Assembly: GCF_010669125.1 (NCBI RefSeq) | Contig: NZ_CP048630.1 | Coordinates: 806,001-870,000 of the forward strand | DNA length: 64,000 nt | Source: Ancylobacter pratisalsi | GTDB taxonomy: Bacteria > Pseudomonadota > Alphaproteobacteria > Rhizobiales > Xanthobacteraceae | Reading direction: 5' to 3' | In this document: in pieces, positions 7,521 to 15,900 of the stretch | Numbering within the stretch: position 1 is the first letter of the stretch | Layout: each line of letters opens with the position of its first letter | Position numbers and translations under genes: made by a program | Notes under the pieces: model-generated | Database searches by the model: none | The model's input: only the letters and a program-made list of their open reading frames with translations | Told to the model about the DNA's origin: nothing

Positions 7521-8449
7521 TGCTGCTTTGCCCCGGCCAGGGCACCCAGCACCCGGCCATGTTTAACCGGCTGATAGACGAGCCGGCCGCGCAACAGGTC
7601 CTCGACACCGCTGCCGATCGACTCGGCGTCGATTTACGGTGCATGGGCACCTCCGCCGACCGCTTGGATTATGCCGATAACCGCGTTGCGCAGATCCTGA
7701 TCACCGCACATTGCCTCGCCGTCCACGCAATCCTGGGCGCGGAAGTGGGCGACATATGCGTAGGTTACAGCGTCGGGGAAATTGCCGCGAATGCCTGTGC
7801 GGGCGCGCTCGATGCCACGGCTGCGTTCGATCTCATCGAGGAGCGCGTCAGCTGCATGGATGACGCCTGCCGATCAGGCCGGCATGCACAAGGCATGCTG
7901 GCCGTGATCGGTATCCCCATCGCTACCATTCAGACACTCGCGATAGAAGGCGGGCTGGCCGTCGCCATCATCAATGGCCCGGATCATGTCGTTCTCGGTG
8001 GTCCCGTCGAGGCCTTGGATAGATTCGAGCCGACGCTAGAGGCAAAGGGTGCGCGCAATGTGAAACGCCTCGCCGTACGAATAGCAGCACACACGCCCTT
8101 CATTGCCGATGCGGGGCCCGTCTTTGCTGCGGCGCTGGCGCGCACTCAATGGCAACCCGCGCGAATTCCGGTGCTGTCAGGTGTCGATGGGCGGTTGATC
8201 AAGAATCGCGAAGATGCCGTGACGGCCCTTTCCGAACAGCTCTGGAAAACGCTGGACTTCAGCAGATGTCTGCAACTCGCGGGCGAGCGTGGCGCCACGT
8301 GTGCGTTGGAGATCGGTCCCGGCCACAGTCTCACCCGTCTCGCAGCCGACTTGCTGCCAGGGGTACCGGTTCGGGCCTTTGAGGATTTCCGTAGCGCCGC
8401 CGGTCCATCAAAGTGGCTCGCTGCGCAGGCGCGCAATCTCGCGGGTTGA
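7511..8449 (+). CDS. mdcH: Malonyl-CoA:ACP transacylase of malonate decarboxylase
   Basis: MdcH, 312 residues, loads malonyl from malonyl-CoA onto MdcC to start the catalytic cycle. The acyltransferase fold is clear: LLCPGQGTQHPAMF at the N-terminus, the nucleophile elbow VGYSVGEIAANACAGAL with the active serine, and AHTPFI supplying the catalytic histidine. General malonyl-CoA:ACP transacylases usually read GHSxG; here the residue before Ser is Tyr (GYSVG). Last gene of the operon. No obvious intrinsic terminator follows. Confidence 0.92.
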   Translation: MGVMLLCPGQGTQHPAMFNRLIDEPAAQQVLDTAADRLGVDLRCMGTSADRLDYADNRVAQILITAHCLAVHAILGAEVGDICVGYSVGEIAANACAGALDATAAFDLIEERVSCMDDACRSGRHAQGMLAVIGIPIATIQTLAIEGGLAVAIINGPDHVVLGGPVEALDRFEPTLEAKGARNVKRLAVRIAAHTPFIADAGPVFAAALARTQWQPARIPVLSGVDGRLIKNREDAVTALSEQLWKTLDFSRCLQLAGERGATCALEIGPGHSLTRLAADLLPGVPVRAFEDFRSAAGPSKWLAAQARNLAG

Positions 8450-9006
8450 ATTCCATTGGACTCAAGCGGCGACCGGCTATGCCCCAGACACACGGCTCGT
8501 CGACACTGGCGCCGGATTCTCGCAGTAATGGACGTGATTACGGGGATGAGTTCATCAGGGTGTTTGTCATGACGAGTCCCGATGTGACGGAAAGACCGGC
8601 TCCAGCTAAAGAAACGCTTGGCAAGAACTGAGCGTAGTCCGCGCGTCTTCTTATCCAAATGCGGACAAAGGTACTTTCAACGAATTATCCGAACCTCCTC
8701 AGGATACTGCGCATCCATCGCGACCAACATCGCAACGCATCCTTTCATGCTCGAGACAATGCCGACCGCCGCTTCGCGCCGGTGCCTTGCTCCGATGAGT
8801 TTCACGCTGTCTTGATTCGATGAGATATGATTGCGAATTGTGATCGGTGATCTGCGCTCGAGTACCTGCGCAAACTTGAGGGCCGAGCTTGGGCCTCATC
8901 ATTGACCGGTTTCAGCTCGACCATGAGCCTTCCGCGTTCTTTCAGCGCACCCCCTACCCTCACCTCCGGCATCGCTTTAGAACGCCGGCAAGAGAAATCT
9001 CGGGGG
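8450..9006. other. Gene-poor intergenic stretch, 557 bp
   Basis: I see no supportable gene here. Short open frames on both strands lack ribosome sites and recognisable protein features. Base composition looks lower in GC than the flanking operons. It begins a gene-poor zone extending to 10616 around the tRNA-Gln and may be decayed or transferred DNA. Confidence 0.5.
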
Positions 9007-9402
9007 ATGGAAACGATGGGCGAGAAGCTCACACCTGCGGAAATGCTGAGCGCCGCCCGGCATCTTGAACGACTGCCTTATGAGGCGTCGGACCTTGCTA
9101 CAATCCAGCACGCAGTGCCTGCTATCGTGCCGAAGCTGGCAGCCAAGTATGAACCGGCTGAAGGCCTTTGCTACCTCGTCTCCGACAGACTCCAGATGGC
9201 CTTTGTCGTCGTGAAGTCGCTTCGCAAGCGGAGTATCTTCGGAAAGCTGAAGCCCAACTACACAATCATGATGGGCTTCGACCACGGAGACGTTTGGGAA
9301 CAGGGTCCAACGGTACCGACGGCACGCGCCGTAGCCTTTGTGTTTGACCGCATGGAAAAGACCGACAGGTGGATGGACAGCGAATACGGGCGCAAACGCT
9401 GA
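9007..9402 (+). CDS. Hypothetical protein, 131 residues
   Basis: Unrecognised soluble protein. It begins METMGEKLTPAEMLSAARHL and ends in a mixed alpha/beta half, with CYLVSDRLQMAFVVVKSLRK, NYTIMMGFDHGDVWEQG and a helical tail RAVAFVFDRMEKTDRW. The open frame continues 35 codons upstream without protein-like character, so ATG 9007 (or 9016) is preferred; a GGGGG lies just upstream. No signal peptide, membrane helix or metal-binding cluster is seen. It stands alone, with over 500 bp of apparently empty sequence on each side. The balanced composition and lack of a competing frame suggest a real gene, but function is unknown. Confidence 0.5.
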   Translation: METMGEKLTPAEMLSAARHLERLPYEASDLATIQHAVPAIVPKLAAKYEPAEGLCYLVSDRLQMAFVVVKSLRKRSIFGKLKPNYTIMMGFDHGDVWEQGPTVPTARAVAFVFDRMEKTDRWMDSEYGRKR

Positions 9403-9939
9403 AGCCCCTGAGGCAGCGCTCTCACTTCGTCTCAGAGCCCTGTTGCTTCACCGTTTGGAACCAGTCGGCACGTATCCTGGGTTTCCCTGCGACATCATCC
9501 CGAGAAGCGACGTGACGAGGAACATGTTCTGCCGCCCGAACGACCGGACCACGCCCCGCAACTCCTGACGTGACATCGAAAGAGGCCAAGACTTCTTTTG
9601 CACGTTGGCGCTCTCCTCGTTCCCGGTTTTGACACCTAAGAACACGAAGCGACCAACACTATCCCGATGACAGCTGGCATTACGAACAGGGATGCGGCGT
9701 AGTCGCGATCTCGTGGGACAGGTTCTGCCCTTGTGTCGTGAAGGATGTCTCAGTTCAGAGTGAGCGCTACCAAAATCAGCCGCAACACCCCATCTGATCA
9801 GGCGGGCCATTCGGAAGCCCGCACCCCGCCCCGCAAATGGCAAGACAATCGCCCACCAAGCCAGAGGCTTGGCGTGAGCGTGGGAACACCTGTGGGGGTG
9901 CCAGGGAGCTAGATCATTTAATCAGTGATTCAAAGAAAT
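9403..9939. other. Gene-poor intergenic stretch, 537 bp
   Basis: No gene is supported. The minus strand holds an open frame of 131 codons (9448-9843) with no ribosome site and no recognised family; its last 42 codons, from an ATG at 9573, look the most protein-like and could be a remnant. No repeat of the tRNA-Gln 3' end was seen here. Confidence 0.45.
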
Positions 9940-10013
9940 TGGCTGGGGGACCAGGATTCGAACCTGGACTAACGGAGTCAGAGTCCGCAGTTCTACCGTT
10001 AAACTATCCCCCA
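9940..10013 (-). tRNA. tRNA-Gln (anticodon CTG)
   Basis: On the minus strand the acceptor TGGGGGA (10013-10007) pairs fully with TCCCCCA (9950-9944). The discriminator G is at 9943 and CCA is encoded at 9942-9940. The T arm contains GGTTCGAATCC, and the anticodon loop reads CT-CTG-AC, so the anticodon is CTG, reading glutamine CAG codons. Length is 74 nt including CCA. It is isolated from other RNA genes. Its 3' end faces the gene-poor region and malonate locus to the left. Confidence 0.96.
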
Positions 10014-10616
10014 CCGAAGCGCCTGCTAGGTAGCGCCTTTCGGGGCCGGTTGGCGGGGATTGTGTGAATCCACGCTGCGTCCGGCGGCAGTGGCGGGGTC
10101 TATAGCGCCTCATGCCGCCGCGGTCTAGCCCTCCCTTGCCTCTGTCCTACCGCTTATCCAAAGCCTCGCATCTCGGGCACGCAAGCGAAAGGCCCGAGGA
10201 CGCCGGCTGGCTGGCACCGGGACTGCTGCGGTCTGCATGGACGCGCAAACACAGAACCACGTAGCCAGCGGTCGCGCCGGAGAGCGGCTCAAAGACCGTA
10301 GCAAGCCGCCGATGAGAGACCACTTGCTTGCCCTTTGGTCGAGAGCCAGAAATGCGACCCCTTACCACCGCGCCCAGGACATGGCAGAACGGACGCTCTG
10401 CCTTACTTAATTACCTCTACTGTTTGTCTGGACGCCCAGATGGCCGAGTTTAGCGCGAATTTAGCCGATAAAAGCTACTATTTTACCTTTCTCCTAGTTC
10501 CCCGTTCAAAAACCTCATGCGCAAACTTCAATGCTGTCATGCAGCATTCACGCTTTTGCAGCGCATCATTATCTCTATATTCGCTGGCATACAGAATACA
10601 TTGAATGGAGGTTCCC
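10014..10616. other. Intergenic stretch with promoter-like AT-rich end, 603 bp
   Basis: No convincing gene. A 7-bp hairpin (CTCGGGC 10172-10178 with GCCCGAG 10192-10198) is the only structure in the first half. The last ~200 bp, before the DUF1127 gene, are distinctly AT-rich and likely hold its promoter. This part includes a 19-bp palindrome AATGCTG-tcatg-CAGCATT at 10530-10548, which could be a regulator site. Confidence 0.45.
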
Positions 10617-10823
10617 ATGACCACCGCTACCCTTAATGGCAACACTTCGCCGGACTTCTTCTCGCGCTTCGTCGAATTCGTTGGCGCGTTCTTCGATGCT
10701 ATCGGTGAAGGTCACCGCATCGCGCGTCGCTATGAAACCCTGTCGCGCATGTCGGACGCCGCCCTGGCGCGTCATGGCCTTACCCGTCAGGATATCGCCC
10801 GCGTCGCCGTCAACGGCCGCTGA
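10617..10823 (+). CDS. DUF1127 small protein
   Basis: A 68-residue basic microprotein of the DUF1127 family, common in several copies in alphaproteobacteria; members have been linked to RNA turnover and to phosphate or stress responses. The diagnostic C-terminal block is present: RRYETLSRMSDAALARHGLTRQDIAR. ATG 10617 has GGAGG 6 nt upstream, better than an ATG four codons earlier. The gene converges on pbpC and the two stop regions overlap by 14 nt, so the messages can pair at their 3' ends. The AT-rich upstream region suggests its own regulated promoter. Confidence 0.88.
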   Translation: MTTATLNGNTSPDFFSRFVEFVGAFFDAIGEGHRIARRYETLSRMSDAALARHGLTRQDIARVAVNGR

Positions 10824-12942
10824 GCTGCCCCGCTGGAAATCCCTGATGGGTTTCCGGCCCGCTGATACGTAGGACGACGCTGTCGGCTCTGCCCACAGCG
10901 TCCATGACGGTTAGACGAACAAAGCCAACGCCCGCCGGCTGCCAGAATAGGGTAGCTCCTTCGGCGGGCTTGCTGTTTGGAACCCCGTCGACCAGCACAG
11001 TCAAACGGCCCGTGCCCCCATTGACCTTCAGCACGAGGGGATCGTCCCCCTGCTGCTCCAGCCGGGCGCCGTCCGGCGGAAACGTGATCCTGGGCCCATC
11101 GGCCAATCCGGCCTCGCCCACCCGACGGCCAAAGTGCCGGAGTGGGGGTGGCAGGTCGTTGTTTCGCGCCACCAGTGCCGCGTGCGGTGCCGGCGCGAAC
11201 GGTGCAGGTTTCGTGACCAGCCGCGCGAACGCCTCGAACAGAATTGGCGCCGCCGCGTCCCTGCCGATCATGCCAGGCACGGGCTGACCGTCGGGTCGCC
11301 CCACCCACACGGCAATCGTGCGTCGCCCGTCGAAGCCCACGGCCCAGGCATCCCTGTATCCGAAGGACGTTCCGGTCTTGAACGCGATGCGCCCGGTGCG
11401 CTCATTAAGCGGCGCCGGCGTGCCGGACAGTGCATCCGCAAGATACCAGGCAGCGACAGGACTGAGCAGCCGGCGTGATCCGTTGGTTTCGTCGCGCCCC
11501 TGCCCCGCCCCGACATCGAGCCGGGTCGCGAGAGCATGGGCCCGCCCACCATTGGCGACGCCCGCATAAAGGCCAGCCAACGATTCCAGGCTGATGCCGA
11601 CACCGCCGAGCCCGACCGCCAGTCCCGGCACTTCGCCGGGTGGCAGATGAAGCGCAAAGCCAGCGCCGCCAAGCCGGCTTGCCAGGCGCTGTGGACCCAC
11701 CGCCTGCAGCAACGCCACCGCCGGCACATTCAGCGAAAACTGCAGGGCCTGCCGCACCGACACAGTGCCCTGGTAATCGCGATCGAAATTGCGCGGGTGA
11801 TAGGCGCCAAATCGGGAGGGCCTGTCCTCGATCAGCGTCTCGGGATGCGCAACACCGTCTTCAAAGGCGAGGCCGTAGATGAAGGGCTTCAGTGTCGAGC
11901 CCGGCGATCTCAGAGCCCGCGTGAGATCGACCGCTCCGGCCCGCCCAGGGTCCAGCGGATCCGCGCCGCTGACGCGCGCAAGCACCTCGCCGCTTGCATT
12001 GTCGACCATCACGAGAGCCAGCGACGTGTGGGGTCCAAGATCACGCACGCGTTCTCCGGCAAGCCTTTCGAGCCGCAGTTGCGACGCTGCATCGATGGCA
12101 AGCTGGTGCACCCGCGCGGTCGGCCGTTCGCGGCGAGCCGCATCGGCGGCGTGAACGGCGAGCATGGGCATGTCCGTCCGCTGGGTCGGTATCCGCGCAC
12201 GGCGGGCAAACTCTGCCTCTGCCGCCCCGAAAAGGCCGGCCTCGCCAAGCCGAGCCAGCACAGCCTCGCGGGCTAGATCCGCCTGGACCGGATGGCGATC
12301 GGGACGACGAGCCTCGGGAGCTTGTGGCAAGGCCACGAGCAAGGCCGCCTCGGCAAGCGAAAGGCGTCGCGGTTCCTTTCCGAACCAGGCCAGACTGGCC
12401 GCCCGCACCCCTTCGATGTTGCCCCCGTAGGGCGCCAGGGCGAGATAGAGCGCGAGAATTTCCAGCTTTGACAAACGAGCTTCAAGTTCGATCGCGCGAC
12501 GCATCTCCGTAAGCTTCGAAGCCAGCTTGGTGCCGAAACCAGTGCCTTCGCGCGGTTGCATAAGGCGAGCGACCTGCATGGTCAGCGTGGAACCGCCGGA
12601 GACAATCCGGCCATGGGTGATCAACTGCCCCACCGCACGGATCAGCGCGAGCGGATCAACCCCGCCGTGCTGGTAGAACCGGCGATCCTCGTAGGCGATG
12701 AGCATGTCGATATAGCGCCTGTCGACATGGGCCAAATCCGGCGCGAGACGCCAGCGCCCATCAGCAAGCGCAAACGGGCGCAGCAGCCGTCCTTCGTGAT
12801 CCTGCACCTCCGTTGAATAGGCCAGGGCGGGCACAGGTGGCGCGGCGGCACGCACGCCAGCGAGCCACGCATAAAGGCCCCCACCAAGCAGGACAGCCCC
12901 GAGGGCAACGCAGCCGGCCACACGCTGCCAGCGCGGTCTCAC
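10810..12942 (-). CDS. pbpC: Penicillin-binding protein 1C
   Basis: Bifunctional class A PBP, 710 residues, anchored in the inner membrane by an N-terminal helix (about 8-28). The glycosyltransferase (GT51) domain has the catalytic AYEDRRFYQHGGVD (Glu85) and GRIVSGGSTLTMQVAR. The transpeptidase motifs are S349-T-L-K, S403-L-N and K522-T-G-T-S. A C-terminal BiPBP-like beta domain (about 620-710) is typical of PBP1C. The start codon is GTG, overlapping the stop of the upstream alpha-2-macroglobulin gene (GTGA), so the pair is translationally coupled. PBP1C with a bacterial alpha-2-macroglobulin is a recurrent pair, thought to repair the wall where the macroglobulin traps invading proteases. Confidence 0.95.
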   Translation of the reverse strand: MRPRWQRVAGCVALGAVLLGGGLYAWLAGVRAAAPPVPALAYSTEVQDHEGRLLRPFALADGRWRLAPDLAHVDRRYIDMLIAYEDRRFYQHGGVDPLALIRAVGQLITHGRIVSGGSTLTMQVARLMQPREGTGFGTKLASKLTEMRRAIELEARLSKLEILALYLALAPYGGNIEGVRAASLAWFGKEPRRLSLAEAALLVALPQAPEARRPDRHPVQADLAREAVLARLGEAGLFGAAEAEFARRARIPTQRTDMPMLAVHAADAARRERPTARVHQLAIDAASQLRLERLAGERVRDLGPHTSLALVMVDNASGEVLARVSGADPLDPGRAGAVDLTRALRSPGSTLKPFIYGLAFEDGVAHPETLIEDRPSRFGAYHPRNFDRDYQGTVSVRQALQFSLNVPAVALLQAVGPQRLASRLGGAGFALHLPPGEVPGLAVGLGGVGISLESLAGLYAGVANGGRAHALATRLDVGAGQGRDETNGSRRLLSPVAAWYLADALSGTPAPLNERTGRIAFKTGTSFGYRDAWAVGFDGRRTIAVWVGRPDGQPVPGMIGRDAAAPILFEAFARLVTKPAPFAPAPHAALVARNNDLPPPLRHFGRRVGEAGLADGPRITFPPDGARLEQQGDDPLVLKVNGGTGRLTVLVDGVPNSKPAEGATLFWQPAGVGFVRLTVMDAVGRADSVVLRISGPETHQGFPAGQLSGR

Positions 12943-15900
12943 CGCGCCGGCCCCGTCACCTCGGTTTCGCCCGCCGCCGTCCGGGCAAAACGGCCGGGAC
13001 GATACATGTCCTCGACTATGGCTGGAGGATGGGAATAGCGCCCGGGCGAAACCGCGCGAACGACGTAGGCGACGCGCAGCAGCTCCGGCTCGTTACTTCC
13101 CTGCGTGCGATCAAAGGCTGCCGCGAAAAAGGCATCGCGGAATTCGGCATGGGCCGCCTCCGTCGTCTCGCCCAACCAGGCGAACGCGCCGACATCCGAC
13201 CCGGCCGCAAGAGCCGGATTGTCGATCTCGAAGCCGGCGGGCAGATAGTCGACCAGCAACACGTGGCTCTGCGCCGCCTCATCCTCCTGCGCCTCCAGAA
13301 CCACGACGAGGCGTGTATTCTGCGCCACGCGGGCCGGGTCGGCGGGCACGCCATCCAAGGTGTAGTAACTGCGCGACAGAGCGAAGCCACTTGCGGCCGC
13401 GGGCTCCGGCGTCTCCGGCGAGCCGTTGATCGAGACCGCCACATCGAGCGAAGCCGTGCCGCGGTTGGTGAGCGTTATCGGTCCGGCTTCCAGTTCCTCG
13501 GGTGTCAGGGCGCGCTCATAGACGCCGGTATGCGCCACCCCGTCTATGTCGAGCACGATGCCGCGCCCTTCTCGTGCGGCACGGGCGGCGAGCAGCAGCC
13601 AGGCGTCCTCTTGTGTCGAGGTCGGTCCGGCATCAACAAAAGCGGTCGCGATGCGGGCGCGCGCCGTGCGTGCCGCGCCGGTGAAGCCGGCCTCGGAGGC
13701 CAGCGTCGCCACGCCCGCCGCATCCCGCAGGATCGAGCCAAAGTCCTGCCGGCCGGAAACCAGCGTCTGCGAGGCATCGGGCAGCAATTCCAGCGCGGCG
13801 CCGAACACCCTCTCGGCGCGCCCCTTGTCGCCGAGCATGGCGAGTGCCGCACCAATCTGCCCCCGCGCGAAGGGGCTTTCTACCGCATCGAGTTTGGCAT
13901 CGGCGACGTAGCGCAGATCGCCGAGAGGGGCACGCCCGTTACGGGCCAGCACGTAGATCGCGTAAGCCGCGCCATTCTCCGTAGCCCCGTCGCTGGCATA
14001 GGCGATGGCGTTGCGCAGCCGGTCCAGAGCCATGGTGAAGGGCTGATCCGGCACCTGGTACCCCCTCTCACGGGCACGGGTGAGGAAATCGGTGACATAG
14101 GCGTCGAGCCAGAGATCGTACCCACCCGCCTGCCACAGACCGAAAGAACCATCCGAACCCTGCCGGGCGACGAGGCGGGCGATGGCGTTGCGAATGGTCT
14201 CCGCCGGATCATGGGTCAGCCGAAACCGCGCCGGGCCGCCGAAATCACTGAGATAGAGCAGCGGCATCGCCTGGCTGGTGAGCTGTTCCGAACAGGCAAA
14301 GGGATAGCGGTCAAGCGCCCCAAGCAGCGCGGGAACGTCCAGGGCGGGATCACCGCCGGCAAAGACCGTAACGCCGCCAGTTCCGGGCACCAGATCGGCA
14401 ACGAGATCGCGGCTCAGCGTGATGCTGGCGCCGGGTTCGACTGTCTGGACGCTGCGGCGCGAAATCGCGGGATAGGCCGGCCGGACCTTCAGCCGATAGT
14501 CGCGCGCAATGGCAAGACCTCCCGGACCGGACAGCCGCACCGAAAGCATGGCCTCGCCGAGGCCCGTACCGTCGAGCGGAAGACTGAACGCCTGCCGTCC
14601 CTCCTTCTCCAGAGGGACCGTATGGGGTGAGCTGGCAACCGACACCGGCCCATCCGTCACGATATCCAGCGCATAGTCGCCCGCCTCGCCATCGACATTG
14701 GTGATGGCGAGATGAAGCGTCGAGCGGTCGCCGTTGGCGAGAAAGCGCGGCAGTGTCGCCGTGATGACCACCGGATCGCGGATGGTGACGTCCGCTTCGG
14801 CATGGCCAACCGCCGCGCCGGACCAGGCGACCGCCATCAATCTGCCGGTGCCATCAAAGGCGGGCACGGCGAAATCGATCATTCCCTTTCCGTCGGCGTC
14901 GAGTTTCACAAGGCCTGAAAACAGCGCCAGCGGCGGCTGCGTGGGCGGCTCGGCCTGCAGTGCACCGCCCATGGCATCGCCGCCCGAACGTAAGCGCCCG
15001 CGCGCACCGAGCATGCCGTCGATCAGTTGCCCATAGAAGTCGCGGATCTCGGTGCCAAGGGCGCGCTGGCCGAGATAGAAACCGTCGGGATCCGGCGTCT
15101 TGAAGCCGGTAAGGTTCAGGATGCCCACATCGACCAAGGCGACCGTGACAAAAGCTTCGCTACCCCGGCCCGACCCGGCAACCGTGACGGGCACCGAAAG
15201 CGTGGTCTCTGGCCGCACACGGTCCGGCGCATCGAGCGTCACTTCCAGCACGCGCGCCGCCCGGTCAACTCCGAACCAGGCAAGGCCAATGGCACGTCCT
15301 GGATTGCGGCCCGCCGCGACATCGAGCGGACGGTGGAGGAACGCCAGCGCATAGGCGCCCGGCCCCCACTCAGGGGCAACCACGAAGTCGACCGAGCTGT
15401 CGCCTGCGGCGACATCAAGCGTCTTCGAGGCGAGGACCCCGTCCCCCACGATCATCACCGTCGCCGAGCCGGCATAGCGGCTGGTCAGATTGACCTTCAG
15501 AGTCTCTCCCGCGGCGTATTGCTCCTTGTCGAGGCCGACCTCGAGGCGATCGGGCGCATCGGCGGTGGCGCCACCACCCCAGCCGGCCTGGAAGGCCACA
15601 ACCGTGCTGAGCTGGCCGTCCGAGACTTCCAGCCGGTAGCGTCCCCATTCCACGGGAAGGTCGAGACGAGACGGTGCGTCCACCGCGAGATCCAGCGTGC
15701 CATCGGCAACTTTGCGTGTCGCCTGGATCGGCTCGAAATCCCAGGACGAACCGACCCGGTACCACTGATAGCGCGTCTCGACGCGGTACAGGGCCCACGT
15801 CGTGCCCTGCTGCGCGACGGGCGTGCCGCTGGCGTCGTAAGCCTGGATCTCGAAGCCGGCGCTCGCGTTCTCACCTGGTCCATCGGCGCCGAAGAGCGGC

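Noticed and set aside
8802..9032. 76-codon minus-strand frame overlapping the start of the orphan gene
   Set aside because: No ribosome site, basic low-complexity translation and conflict with the better-supported plus-strand gene.
9448..9843. 131-codon minus-strand frame between the orphan gene and tRNA-Gln
   Set aside because: No ribosome site, no family. The last 42 codons look somewhat protein-like, but this is too weak to call a gene or pseudogene.
1..9939. A second copy of the tRNA-Gln 3' end as an attachment site for an island
   Set aside because: I looked for the T-arm and acceptor sequence to the left of the tRNA and saw no copy in the window.
12813..14630. A 605-codon open frame on the plus strand opposite the alpha-2-macroglobulin and pbpC junction
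   Set aside because: Antisense shadow with Arg/Gly-rich low-complexity translation and no motif.
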